DNA of 64,000 bases, from positions 248,001 to 312,000 of the forward strand of contig CAWGRQ010000036.1 in NCBI GenBank assembly GCA_963824985.1, in the 5' to 3' direction. A model generated the notes under the pieces. The model saw only the letters and a program-made list of their open reading frames with translations. It made no database searches and had not been told where the DNA came from. Within the stretch, counting starts at the first letter, position 1. Each line of letters begins with the position of its first letter. Origin of the DNA: JAFNAG01 sp963824985 (GTDB taxonomy: Bacteria; Acidobacteriota; UBA6911). This document shows, one piece after another, positions 17,885 to 27,281 of this stretch. The translations under genes and the position numbers were made by a program.

Positions 17885-20245
17885 ATGCTAGTCTTTGCCG
17901 CGATGCGCAGGATCGATAAGCTTTTGATTGCGGCCATCGTGCCTCCATTCCTGGTCACTCTGACTGTGCTCACGTTTATTCTGTTCAGCGACAAGCTGGG
18001 CCGTTTTTCTGAACTGCTCATTACCAGGAATGCCTCACTCACGACCGTCCTGCTCATCGCCGGGACCCTCGCACCAAGCATTTTAATATTCTCGCTTCCC
18101 CTCTCGTTCCTTGTGGGCACCCTGATCGGATTCGGTGGATTGTCTGGCGAAAACCAGATAACGGCCTTGCGTGCGTGCGGCGTGCCCCTGCGGCGCCTGC
18201 TGCAACCGGTTCTGGGACTGGCCGCCATAGTTGGGGTGTTGACGGGAATGATCTCGGTAATTATTCTTCCGCGAACAAATGATGTCCTGGAAAGCATAAA
18301 GAATTACATTAACTTGCGCCAGGCGACAGCCCAAATCCTGCCCAGAGTTTTTAACGAGGATTTCACGAACATCGTTTTCTACCTCGAGGATCTTTCAATC
18401 GACCGCCAGCGTTGGGAACGGGTGTTCCTCGCAGACAATTCCGATCCGAATGCTCCAAGAATCGTGATGGCTCGGGAGGGGACTTGGGTAAGCGATGCCT
18501 CGGGTTCCAGACTACAGCTGCATTTGGAGCAAGGGACGATTTACGAGGTTAATCCCCAGGATCCAGCCAAGGACAACATCAGCCTGTTTGGCAGCACGGA
18601 CATTCCCGTTGACTTCAGCCGGGGGTCTGCGGCTGGCGGCGGCGCGGCGGGGGGCAGAAGGAAACCGTCGGAACTCGGCACCTTCGAGCTCTGGCTTGGC
18701 TCGGAACCTTCGGACCCCACCCAACGACGCGAAGAGTGGATCGAGTTTCACAAACGCTGGGCACTTCCCTTCTCGGTGATCGGATTTGCATTCATCGGCC
18801 TGGCGCTCGGGATCTGCTCGCGACGAGGAGGAAGAACCTCAAGTTCGGTCCTGGGTCTGGTCCTGGTAATTCTGTTCTATGTCCTGTTCATGAACGGGCT
18901 GCGGCTAGCTTCGGCCGGACAAATACCCCCATGGCTTGGGGCCTGGAGTGCAAATATCATTTTGAGTGCGATTGGTCTCGGCCTCGTGATCGGCGCGGAA
19001 CAGAACAGCTGGCTGACCCAGTGCATGATGAGCTGGCACTGGAAAACCCGGCTGGAAACGTTCGTGGCCCGATTTCACCTCAGCAGGGTGCGCGATGCCG
19101 TGCGCAAACTGGATGATATCGCCATCTCTTCGACCCGAAGCATCGTGCGCCTGCGCTATCCGAGAGTTTTGGATACTTATATCAGCCGGGGCTTCGTCGG
19201 CTACCTGATGTGGGCTACGATCGTCTGCTTCACCTTGTTCATCATTCTCACGCTGTTTGACCTTCTGGATGACATTATCCGCAATCGGATTCCCGTATCC
19301 CTGATCATCAGCTATTTCGTGTTCCTGACCCCTCACATCCTGCTGCTGGTCGTGCCGATGTCTGTCCTCCTGGCCACGCTGATCCAGTTTGGCATCCTGG
19401 AAAAGAGTTCGGAAGTCACGGCTATGAAGGCTGGCGGCTGGAGCCTCTATCGGATTGCCTTCGCCGTGCTCCTGCTCTCCGGTTTTCTCTCGGGAATCAT
19501 GTTTTTCATGCAGGACTATATCCTACCTTATGCAAATATCCGCCAGGATGCCATCCGGAATCAAATCAAGGGGAATCCTCCGCAGACTTTTACTCTGCCC
19601 CGCAAGTGGATTTTCGGAAAGTCAGATCGGATTTATAATTACGACCTCTTTGATTCCGGAAAAGATGTCTTTGTCGGCCTCAATGTCTATGAAGTCGATC
19701 TCAAGCAGTTGACCATCAAACGCCGCGTGTACGCCAGGCAGGCGGTCGTCAAGGGACCCGGAAAATGGGAACTGGAAGGCGGTTGGGTCCGCGACTTTGG
19801 ATCCGCCCGGGGTGGCTTCCTCCCGTTCAAAAAGCAGATGTTTACCTTCCCCGAGGAGGCGAGCTATTTTGAAAAAGACATATTTGAACCCGGAGAGGCA
19901 TCGAAGCTGACTTACGTTGAGCTAAATAAATACATAATGTATCTTATGCAATCTGGCTACAATGCTACAGAATTGCAGGTATCTCTAAACAAGAAAATAT
20001 CCTTCCCGCTGAGTTGTTTTGTCATGGCCATCCTGGGTATCCCGTTCTCCTTTTCCATGGGGAAACGGGGTGCCTTTTACGGCATCACCGCGGCCGTCGC
20101 CATTGCGATTTCATATTGGGGTCTGTCCAGCGTATTTGAGGTGATGGGGACCTATGGGCTGTTATCCCCTTTGCTCGCCGCCTGGGCGCCCAATCTTCTG
20201 TTTAGTTCGGCGGGGTTGGCGCTCCTGCTGACTGTCAGGACCTGA
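17885..20245 (+). CDS. LptF-LptG fusion, LPS export ABC permease
   Basis: One 786-aa protein holds two complete YjgP/YjgQ permease units. In E. coli LptF and LptG are separate proteins that form a heterodimer with LptB to pull LPS out of the inner membrane. Unit 1 (residues about 1-375) starts RRIDKLLIAAIVPPFLVTL and ends in three membrane helices (WALPFSVIGFAFIGLALGI). Unit 2 (about 425-786) starts VLDTYISRGFVGYLMWATI and ends KISFPLSCFVMAILGIPFS. Each unit has six helices around a periplasmic beta-jellyroll. A charged linker joins them. The frame is open upstream to 17780 but that part runs through the repeat element; ATG 17885 or 17903 is the likely start. No lptB is nearby. Confidence 0.9.
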   Translation: MLVFAAMRRIDKLLIAAIVPPFLVTLTVLTFILFSDKLGRFSELLITRNASLTTVLLIAGTLAPSILIFSLPLSFLVGTLIGFGGLSGENQITALRACGVPLRRLLQPVLGLAAIVGVLTGMISVIILPRTNDVLESIKNYINLRQATAQILPRVFNEDFTNIVFYLEDLSIDRQRWERVFLADNSDPNAPRIVMAREGTWVSDASGSRLQLHLEQGTIYEVNPQDPAKDNISLFGSTDIPVDFSRGSAAGGGAAGGRRKPSELGTFELWLGSEPSDPTQRREEWIEFHKRWALPFSVIGFAFIGLALGICSRRGGRTSSSVLGLVLVILFYVLFMNGLRLASAGQIPPWLGAWSANIILSAIGLGLVIGAEQNSWLTQCMMSWHWKTRLETFVARFHLSRVRDAVRKLDDIAISSTRSIVRLRYPRVLDTYISRGFVGYLMWATIVCFTLFIILTLFDLLDDIIRNRIPVSLIISYFVFLTPHILLLVVPMSVLLATLIQFGILEKSSEVTAMKAGGWSLYRIAFAVLLLSGFLSGIMFFMQDYILPYANIRQDAIRNQIKGNPPQTFTLPRKWIFGKSDRIYNYDLFDSGKDVFVGLNVYEVDLKQLTIKRRVYARQAVVKGPGKWELEGGWVRDFGSARGGFLPFKKQMFTFPEEASYFEKDIFEPGEASKLTYVELNKYIMYLMQSGYNATELQVSLNKKISFPLSCFVMAILGIPFSFSMGKRGAFYGITAAVAIAISYWGLSSVFEVMGTYGLLSPLLAAWAPNLLFSSAGLALLLTVRT

Positions 20246-20247
20246 AA

Positions 20248-20450
20248 AGGCTGTAGCTCTTTAGGCTGCAGGCTGTGAGGTGTGAATCAACTTTCGCTCT
20301 GTTGGGAGCCCTTCCGGACTGTCACGCATGCCTTAAAGTGCGTCAAGTCTCCCAATTCATTGCACATAACAGAAGCTGATGATAAATGCGGTTGGCATGC
20401 GGCGACCTTTTGGCTATTGCTATAGCCTACAGTCTAATAGGCTAAAGCCT
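20248..20450. repeat. imperfect inverted-repeat element in the lptFG/xerD spacer
   Basis: The left arm 20248-20279 and the right arm 20419-20450 are inverted and match at 22 of 32 positions. Each arm contains degenerate repeats of ggctgtag/ggctatag. The layout, arms of short tandem words around about 140 bases, is like the element at 17601-17808. It fills nearly the whole spacer between the convergent lptFG and xerD genes and might act as a shared termination region. Confidence 0.5.
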
Positions 20451-20458
20451 TCTGGACT

Positions 20459-21346
20459 TCAGGCGCGCGGATGGAATTTTTCGTATATCTGGCGCAGGCG
20501 TTCTCTGGTTATGTGGGTGTAGATCTGGGTGGTGGAAATATCGGCATGACCCAGCATGGTCTGGACTGATCTCAAGTCGGCTCCGTTTTCCAGCAGATGG
20601 GTGGCAAAAGAGTGACGCAACATGTGCGGCGTCAGGGTCCTGCGAATCCCCGCCTTTCGCCCATATCCCCGGAGGATCCTCCAGAACATCTGGCGTGTCA
20701 TGCCGGATCCAAGGCGGGTCACAAACAGGAAATTGCTCTGCCGTTTCCTGAGCAGCAGTGGGCGCGCGGATTTCAGGTACCGATTCACCTGCCCGGCAGC
20801 CTCGGCCCCCATCGGAACGATCCTCTCCTTGCTCCCTTTTCCCATGCACGAGAGAATCCCCAGAGTCAGGTTGACCTGTGAAAGCTGCAGGCCGATCAGT
20901 TCGCTGACGCGCAACCCTGAGGCATATAAAACTTCTATCATGGCCCGATCACGGGCCCCCCTGGTTTGCCTGACATCCGGAGCGCTCAGCAGTTTCTCCA
21001 CCTCCTCCTTGGACAGGAATCGGGGCAACGGCGTAAGATGTCTCGGGGATTCGAAGTTCTCTGTGGGATCGACTGCCAGTACGCGATCACCCACCAGGAA
21101 TCGAAAGAATCCCCGGGCCGCGATAAAGGCTCTGCCCGCGGAACGCGGAGAAAGACCCTGCTGACGCAATCTCTGGCTCCACATTCGCAGGTCCTCCCTG
21201 GTGAGTTCGGTAAGCTCCCTGCTTTGGTCCCGGGCAAATGCTTTCAACTTCATTAAATCCAGCATATAGCTGTCAATCGTATTCTTGGCCAAGCGCTTTT
21301 CGACCCGCAAATAAACCGCATATTCAGCCAGCCAGTCCCGGTTCAT
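20459..21346 (-). CDS. xerD: XerD-type site-specific tyrosine recombinase
   Basis: Resolves chromosome dimers at dif with XerC. The N-terminal SAM-like core-binding domain spans residues 1-90. The catalytic domain has all active-site residues: Arg146 (SGLRVSEL), Lys173 (GKGSKER), His241 and Arg244 (HMLRH), His267 (LGHADIS) and Tyr276 (TTQIYTH). 295 aa is the normal Xer length, and no extra phage-type domain is present, so housekeeping Xer is favoured over an integrase. The ATG overlaps the murJ stop by four bases. Confidence 0.9.
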   Translation of the reverse strand: MNRDWLAEYAVYLRVEKRLAKNTIDSYMLDLMKLKAFARDQSRELTELTREDLRMWSQRLRQQGLSPRSAGRAFIAARGFFRFLVGDRVLAVDPTENFESPRHLTPLPRFLSKEEVEKLLSAPDVRQTRGARDRAMIEVLYASGLRVSELIGLQLSQVNLTLGILSCMGKGSKERIVPMGAEAAGQVNRYLKSARPLLLRKRQSNFLFVTRLGSGMTRQMFWRILRGYGRKAGIRRTLTPHMLRHSFATHLLENGADLRSVQTMLGHADISTTQIYTHITRERLRQIYEKFHPRA

Positions 21347-22986
21347 CGCACCTTCGTCAGCAATCGGGCCACAATGCCCGTAAGATCCCGTTCCTCTTCA
21401 ACGCCGAGCCAGCGCAGCAGCGGCAGGATAGCGGCCATGCCGACCAGAATTGCAGCTCCCAGCCGCAGTAAACGACCGAGGGTGCCGCCCGCCGGCACCA
21501 GGAACTCCATCCCCTTGAGGGTAAGCCAGGAAAGCAGCCCCATAAGCAGTGCTGCCAGGCAGATGCGGCCATAGGCAGCCAGGTCACCGGGCCGCAATCC
21601 GGCTGCAGTCTTCCGGGCAAGGCTCCTGAACAGCAGAATGAAGTTCAGCCATGAGGCGATTGCCGTGGCCAGTGCCAGGCCAAGAAAGCCGAGCGGCAGG
21701 ATCAGCAGGAAATTGACCGCCACCTTGATGCCGACGGTGATGACACTCAGACGCACGGGAGTTCGGGTGTCATTCAAAGCGTAGAAGGTCGGCACCAGAA
21801 TCTTGACCGCTGAGTAGGCAAACAACGCCAGAGCGTAAAGAAGCAACACCTGGCTGGTTCTTTCCGTGTCGCTGGCCGCAAAAAGGCCGCGCTGGTAAAG
21901 CAGTTCGATGATCTCGCGACGGAATAGAATCAATCCCACGGTCGCGGGAAAAGTCAGACAGGCGGCCAGGCGCAGGCTGCCGGCAACGGTGTCGCGCAGC
22001 TGGACAATGTTGTTCCGGGCCGCGTGGAAGGAGACGGTAGCCAGGGTTGTGGTCGCTATAGCTACCCCAAAAAGACCGATCGGGAGTTGCATGAGACGAA
22101 AGGCATAGTTGAGATACGATACCGGACCGTTCCCGTAGCTGGAAGCGAGCTGGCTGTCGACGGCAATGTTAATCTGGGTCGCCGAAAGGCCGACAATGGC
22201 AGGAAGCATCAGCCGGCCGATCTGGCGCAATCCCGGGTCCTTGAAATCCAGTGTAAACCGGTAGCGGAATCCAATCCGATAGGCTGACGGGACCTGCACG
22301 AGGAACTGGCTCAAACCACCGGCGAGCGCGCCGATGGCCATCGACACAACCGGCGCCAATCCGAATCTAGGCATCAAGGGAGAGAGAAAAATGCCGGCCA
22401 GAATCGAGCAGACATTAAAAGTCGAGGGTGCCATGGCCGGAATGAAAAACCGGCCGGTGGCATTCAGCATCCCCATAATGGCGGCGGCAAGTGCGACGCA
22501 CAGAAGGAATGGAGCCATGATTCGGGTCATCTGCACGGTAAGTTCGAACTTGCCGGGGATAGCCGTGTAGTCTGCGGCCAGCAGATATACAAACCACTTA
22601 GCCCCAAAATAGAACAGCAAGGTGATCCCGGAGAGGATTACGACCAGGGCATTGATCACCCGATTCCCAAGCAGCCACGCTTCTTCTTTCCCCTTCTCAG
22701 TAATCGTGCGGATGAATGTGGGCACGAACGCAGAGCTTAGCGCACCTTCGGCAAAAAGGTCCCGCAGCAGGTTGGGGATGCGATAGGCAACGTTGAAGGC
22801 ATCGGTATAATAGCCGGCTCCAAAATATTTCGACATCACCATTTCCCGGCCCATCGCCAGTATCCGGCTGATCATGGTGGCGGCGCTGATGGATCCGGCA
22901 GCGCGGGCCAGACTCTTCGGCCTTGCCGGAGGCTGAGCGTCGGGTTGTTGATGGGTGTCTTCGTATCGGGTGAGAATGGGCATCAA
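21343..22986 (-). CDS. murJ: MurJ, lipid II flippase
   Basis: Moves lipid II across the inner membrane for peptidoglycan synthesis. 547 aa with about 14 membrane helices. The N-terminal family block is present (ISRILAMGREMVMSKYFGAG, then AYRIPNLLRDLFAEGALSSA, with the functionally important Arg residues in these loops). A central segment PVSYLNYAFRLMQLPIGLFG is a further family marker. A soluble N-terminus of about 30 residues precedes the first helix. It forms a two-gene unit with xerD. Confidence 0.94.
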   Translation of the reverse strand: MMPILTRYEDTHQQPDAQPPARPKSLARAAGSISAATMISRILAMGREMVMSKYFGAGYYTDAFNVAYRIPNLLRDLFAEGALSSAFVPTFIRTITEKGKEEAWLLGNRVINALVVILSGITLLFYFGAKWFVYLLAADYTAIPGKFELTVQMTRIMAPFLLCVALAAAIMGMLNATGRFFIPAMAPSTFNVCSILAGIFLSPLMPRFGLAPVVSMAIGALAGGLSQFLVQVPSAYRIGFRYRFTLDFKDPGLRQIGRLMLPAIVGLSATQINIAVDSQLASSYGNGPVSYLNYAFRLMQLPIGLFGVAIATTTLATVSFHAARNNIVQLRDTVAGSLRLAACLTFPATVGLILFRREIIELLYQRGLFAASDTERTSQVLLLYALALFAYSAVKILVPTFYALNDTRTPVRLSVITVGIKVAVNFLLILPLGFLGLALATAIASWLNFILLFRSLARKTAAGLRPGDLAAYGRICLAALLMGLLSWLTLKGMEFLVPAGGTLGRLLRLGAAILVGMAAILPLLRWLGVEEERDLTGIVARLLTKVR

Positions 22987-23145
22987 TGCCAGCCTATTCC
23001 TTGACTGACTCGGGCTCCTATACTACCATAGGCGCGCAATACGGCAATACGTTGATTTGAATGTGTTTCCTCGACACATGCACGATCCTGCGCGGGCGGG
23101 ATCCGAGTCCGCCTGACGGTTCATCTGCTGATCGGGAATATCCGG

Positions 23146-24193
23146 ATGATTATGAGGCTTTCTGAAATCGCCAGCAAGATCGGCTGTGAAATGCGCGCCA
23201 ATGCCGACGTCGAGATTCACGGCATTGCCGGCATCGAGGAAGCAATGGCCGGCCAGCTGACCTTTGTCTCAAACCGCAAATATATCAGCTGCATCAAAGA
23301 CACGAAAGCATCGGCAATCATCCTGGGTCTCGATCTTCCCGAGGTGAATATCCCCAGCCTGCGCACGGCCAATCCGTACCTGGCCTTCGCCCGCGCCTTG
23401 GAACTGTTTCATAAGCCGCTCCCGGAAAGGTCCGGGATTCACCCCACCGCCGTGGTGGCTGCCGACGTGCAGATTGGAGCCCAAAACAGCATTGGTCCTT
23501 ATGCGGTTATCGGTGCCGGTTGCCGGATCGGAGATCGTACGCGCATACATCCGCTGGTCACCATCTATCCGGGGGTTCGCATCGGAGATGATGTGACGAT
23601 TCATGCCGGCGTTGTCGTGCGCGAGTCGTGTGAGATCGGCCACCGGGTTATCATTCAAAACGGCAGCATCATCGGCAGCGATGGCTTCGGCTTCGCTCCG
23701 GTTGGCGATGGAACCTATCACAAGATTCGCCAGACCGGGAGAGTGATCATCGAGGACGATGTCGAGATTGGCGCCAACACCACAATTGACCGTGCCGCCG
23801 TCGGAGACACAAGGATCTGCCGGGGAGCCAAGCTCGACAACCTGGTCCAAATCGGGCACGGATCCCGCGTGGGAGAAAACTCCGTTCTGGCGGCTCAAGT
23901 CGGCGTCGCCGGTTCCACCCGGATAGGCAAAAATGTCCAGGCAGGCGGCCAGGCCGGCTTTGCGGGGCACCAGGATGTGGGTGACGGCGCCATTATTACC
24001 GCCCAGAGCGGCCTGCACGGAGACATCGCACATGGAGCAGTGCTTTCCGGCTCCCCCGCATTCGAGAACGCATTGTGGCGTCGTGCCGGTTCTGGCTTTT
24101 CCCAAGCTCCCCGAATTGCAGAGAAGGGTGCGGGCTCTGGAAAAGGAACTTGAAACACTCAAGGAAACGCTGAATAACGAAAAGGATAAATAG
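23146..24193 (+). CDS. lpxD: LpxD, UDP-3-O-acylglucosamine N-acyltransferase (frameshifted near C-terminus)
   Basis: Third acylation step of lipid A synthesis. The N-terminal uridine-binding domain (residues 1-100) precedes a left-handed beta-helix of hexapeptide repeats (VVAADVQIGAQNSIGPYAVI, IGDRTRIHPLVTIYPGVRIG). The block SIIGSDGFGFAP and the catalytic-His region AGSTRIGKNVQAGGQAGFAGH are present. The frame leaves the family after NALWRRA: one extra G near 24087-24089 shifts it, giving an early stop at 24153. The other frame continues VLAFPKLPELQRRVRALEKE, the normal C-terminal helix, to a stop at 24193. Coordinates here include that repaired tail. The start at 23146 has GGGA eight bases upstream. 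It implies LPS-type lipid A. Confidence 0.9.
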
Positions 24194-24362
24194 ATGCTCG
24201 AAACCCGCGGATGCGTGCCGATAAGAGAATCAGGCTATTCGAGAAGCTGACTTGCGGCCTGGGTCGTCGCCTTTCCCGTTCACCGGGAAATCCGGCGCGC
24301 CCAGGCTGCGAGGCACCCGCCCGCCGCAATCCCATACCTGTCAGAATGGTAGCCGTTGTTTT

Positions 24363-24371
24363 TGCTATAAT
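24363..24371 (+). promoter_or_regulatory. extended -10 promoter element before ppdK
   Basis: TGCTATAAT is a perfect TATAAT box with the extended TGn. There is no good -35 at the normal distance, which is usual for extended -10 promoters. Predicted start of transcription is near 24378, just before the hairpin at 24385-24413. Confidence 0.5.
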
Positions 24372-24384
24372 TTAGTCCTTTGGC

Positions 24385-24413
24385 GCCGCTCATTTTATGA
24401 GCCGGCTTTTTTT
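24385..24413 (+). terminator. terminator-like hairpin in the ppdK leader
   Basis: An eight-bp stem (24385-24392 with 24398-24406, one bulged C at 24403) with a five-base loop is followed by seven T residues. It lies after the possible promoter and 15 bases before the ppdK ATG. It may end the lpxD transcript, or work as an attenuator or 5' stem-loop for ppdK. Confidence 0.6.
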
Positions 24414-24428
24414 CAGGAGACCCACTGA

Positions 24429-27203
24429 ATGAACAGTAAATACGTATATATTTTTGCCAATGGAAAGGCGGATGGCCGCGGTGACATGAAGGATTTGCTC
24501 GGCGGCAAGGGGGCGGGACTCGCCGAAATGACCCATGCCGGGCTGCCGGTCCCGCCGGGCTTCACAATAACGACTGAGAGCTGCAACGCGTATCTCGCCT
24601 CCGGCGAGAGTTTTCCCGAGGGTTTGTGGCCCCAGATTCTGGAGGCGCTGGCCCAAATTGAAAACGCGACCGGAAAGAAGTTCGGTGGCCGGTCCAATCC
24701 CCTGTTGGTTTCAGTCCGCTCGGGTGCCAAGTTTTCCATGCCGGGTATGATGGATACGGTTCTCAACCTCGGGCTGAATGAAGAAACGCTCCTCGGGTTG
24801 GCAGAACTGACCGCAAACGAGAGATTTGCCTACGACGCGTATCGTCGTTTCATTCAGATGTTCGGCAAAATCGTGCTGGGAGTTAGCGCGGAACTGTTCG
24901 AGGAGGCACTCGCGCACGCCAAGCGCGCGGCACGGGCAAAACTCGATACGGATTTGACTGCCGCCGATTTAAAGCAAATCTGCACGGAGTTCAAGAAGAT
25001 CATCCGGCGCGAAACCGACCGGGAATTCCCTGCCGATCCGTTGCGACAACTCGAAGAGGCGATCAAGGCCGTGTTCCGCTCCTGGAACGGCGATCGCGCG
25101 CGGGCGTATCGGCACCGGGAGCGGATTCCCGACGATCTGGGCACCGCGGTCAATATCGTGACCATGGTCTTCGGCAACATGGGGAACGATTCCGGCACGG
25201 GCGTGGCCTTCACCCGCAATCCGGCCACCGGAGCCAAGGAACTCTTCGGCGATTACCTGACCAATGCCCAGGGAGAGGATGTTGTCGCCGGGATCCGCAC
25301 GCCCAAACATATCAGCGAGCTCAAACAGGAAATGCCCGAAATCTATGCCCAGTTTGAAGCGGTGGCTGCCAGCCTCGAACGTCACTACCGGGATATCCAG
25401 GATCTGGAGTTCACCGTGGAGCGGGGCAAGCTCTGGATGCTCCAGACCCGAAACGGCAAACGTACTGGGCCGGCGGCGGTCAAGATCGCGGTGGACATGG
25501 CCCGCGAGGGGCTGATCGACGAGCAGACCGCAGTGTTGCGCGTACCCCCAAACGACCTTGATCAGCTTCTTCACAAGATGATCGATCCGAAAGCAAAACT
25601 GCACGTGTTGACCACCGGCATCAACGCCAGCCCGGGAGCCGCCAGCGGACAGGTGGTCTTTACGCCCGCAGATGCTGAGGCGATGGCGGAAAAAGGGGAA
25701 AAGGTCATTCTGGTGCGTAGTGAGACTTCGCCCGAAGATGTACGCGGTATGGACGCCGCCCAGGGAATCCTGACCTCCACGGGCGGGCCCACCAGCCACG
25801 CGGCCGTCGTGGCGCGCGGCTGGGGAAAGCCGTGCGTCGTCGGAGCCGGCGCCGTCAACATCAACTACGCGCGCAAGGAATTCAACGTCGAGGGCACGCG
25901 CGTCCGCCGCGGCGACTGGATTACCGTGGACGGAACCTCCGGCCGGGTGATCCTGGGGGAAGCCCCACTCGTCGACCCCGAATTGGGCGACGACTTCAGG
26001 CAGCTGATGACCTGGGCCGACAAATATCGCCGGCTCGGCGTGCGCACCAATGCCGATACCCCTGGAGATGCCCGCGTGGCGCGCAGTTTCGGGGCTGAAG
26101 GGATCGGCCTCTGCCGCACGGAGCACATGTTTTTCGAAGGGGACCGCATCGACTATATGCGCCAGATGATCCTCGGCTCCCTGGACTACAAACGACTGGT
26201 AAAGGAACTCGGGATTGTCGAAGAGGAACTCAAACGCGGCGCTTCCGCAACTACGAAAAAGGCTCTGCTGGCGACACGGAAACAGATCAGGAGCCAGATT
26301 GCCGAACCCCGGAGGCTATTCAAGGGCGGGCTCGAGCAGCTGCTCAAACTTCAGCGCAAGGACTTCGAGGGGATCTTCCGGGCCATGGATGGCTATCCGG
26401 TGACCATCCGCACGCTGGATCCGCCGCTCCACGAGTTCCTCCCGCACACGGAGCAGGACACGAGAAAGCTGGCGCGCAAGCTCAAGGCGCGGCCCCAACA
26501 TCTTTGGGAGCGGGTGCAGTCGCTTCATGAGGCCAATCCGATGCTGGGGCATCGCGGCTGCCGGCTTGGGATTGTCTTCCCGGAGATAACCGAAATGCAG
26601 GCGCGCGCGATTTTTGAAGCGGCCGTAAACGTGAAAAAACGAGGCATCAAGGTCTTCCCGGAAATCATGATTCCGCTGGTTGCCGACCGGGCCGAGTTGC
26701 GGTTGCAGGCCGACGTGGTGCGCAGGGTTGCCGGGGAGGTGTTTGCCAAAGCCGGAGAGTCGGTCGACTATCTGGTCGGCACCATGATCGAGCTGCCGCG
26801 GGCGGCGCTCACCGCCGATCGCATCGCCGAGGTAGCCGAGTTCTTTTCCTTCGGCACGAACGACTTGACCCAGACGACCTTCGGCATATCGCGCGATGAC
26901 TCCGGCAAATTCCTGCCTTACTATATCGAGAATCGCATTTACAAATACGACCCGTTCCAGGTTCTGGACCAGGACGGGGTCGGCCAGCTGGTCAGAATGG
27001 GAACCGAGAGAGGGCGCGCCACACGAAGCGCCCTGAAGGTGGGAATCTGCGGCGAACACGGCGGGGAACCTTCCTCCGTCATCTTCTGCCACGAGGTCGG
27101 ATTGAACTATGTTTCCTGCTCTCCCTATCGGGTGCCCATCGCCCGCCTCGCCGCGGCACATGCGGCGCTCGGGTCGCGGGAGAGTGTGTCCCGCACCGCC
27201 TGA
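24429..27203 (+). CDS. ppdK: pyruvate, phosphate dikinase
   Basis: Interconverts pyruvate + ATP + Pi with phosphoenolpyruvate + AMP + PPi, for gluconeogenesis or PPi-linked glycolysis. The ATP-grasp domain (residues 1-350) includes DLLGGKGAGLAEMTHAGLPV and the SVRSGAKFSMPGMMDTVLNL block. The swivelling domain has the phospho-histidine at about residue 457 (STGGPTSHAAVVARG). The TIM-barrel PEP domain ends with CGEHGGEP (catalytic Cys about 874). 924 aa is longer than usual: about 40 residues rich in Lys and Arg are inserted near residue 600 before the LLKLQRKDFEGIFRAM block. AGGAGA lies eight bases before the ATG. Confidence 0.95.
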   Translation: MNSKYVYIFANGKADGRGDMKDLLGGKGAGLAEMTHAGLPVPPGFTITTESCNAYLASGESFPEGLWPQILEALAQIENATGKKFGGRSNPLLVSVRSGAKFSMPGMMDTVLNLGLNEETLLGLAELTANERFAYDAYRRFIQMFGKIVLGVSAELFEEALAHAKRAARAKLDTDLTAADLKQICTEFKKIIRRETDREFPADPLRQLEEAIKAVFRSWNGDRARAYRHRERIPDDLGTAVNIVTMVFGNMGNDSGTGVAFTRNPATGAKELFGDYLTNAQGEDVVAGIRTPKHISELKQEMPEIYAQFEAVAASLERHYRDIQDLEFTVERGKLWMLQTRNGKRTGPAAVKIAVDMAREGLIDEQTAVLRVPPNDLDQLLHKMIDPKAKLHVLTTGINASPGAASGQVVFTPADAEAMAEKGEKVILVRSETSPEDVRGMDAAQGILTSTGGPTSHAAVVARGWGKPCVVGAGAVNINYARKEFNVEGTRVRRGDWITVDGTSGRVILGEAPLVDPELGDDFRQLMTWADKYRRLGVRTNADTPGDARVARSFGAEGIGLCRTEHMFFEGDRIDYMRQMILGSLDYKRLVKELGIVEEELKRGASATTKKALLATRKQIRSQIAEPRRLFKGGLEQLLKLQRKDFEGIFRAMDGYPVTIRTLDPPLHEFLPHTEQDTRKLARKLKARPQHLWERVQSLHEANPMLGHRGCRLGIVFPEITEMQARAIFEAAVNVKKRGIKVFPEIMIPLVADRAELRLQADVVRRVAGEVFAKAGESVDYLVGTMIELPRAALTADRIAEVAEFFSFGTNDLTQTTFGISRDDSGKFLPYYIENRIYKYDPFQVLDQDGVGQLVRMGTERGRATRSALKVGICGEHGGEPSSVIFCHEVGLNYVSCSPYRVPIARLAAAHAALGSRESVSRTA

Positions 27204-27225
27204 TGTCCAGGGAACGGCTGCGATC

Positions 27226-27257
27226 CGGGTTGCCGACCGCCGCTGCGGTCGGCAACC
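27226..27257. terminator. bidirectional hairpin between convergent ppdK and ino1
   Basis: A perfect 14-bp inverted repeat (27226-27239 with 27244-27257) with a CGCT loop. Neither strand has a T tract, but it is the only structured element in the short gap between the two convergent genes. It probably acts as a shared transcription stop or 3' stabiliser. Confidence 0.6.
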
Positions 27258-27281
27258 CTCAGCCGGGCCGATACTGCCCGA

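Noticed and set aside
20459..21346. XerD-like gene as a phage integrase
   Set aside because: Length, lack of extra domains and coupling to murJ fit the housekeeping Xer recombinase.
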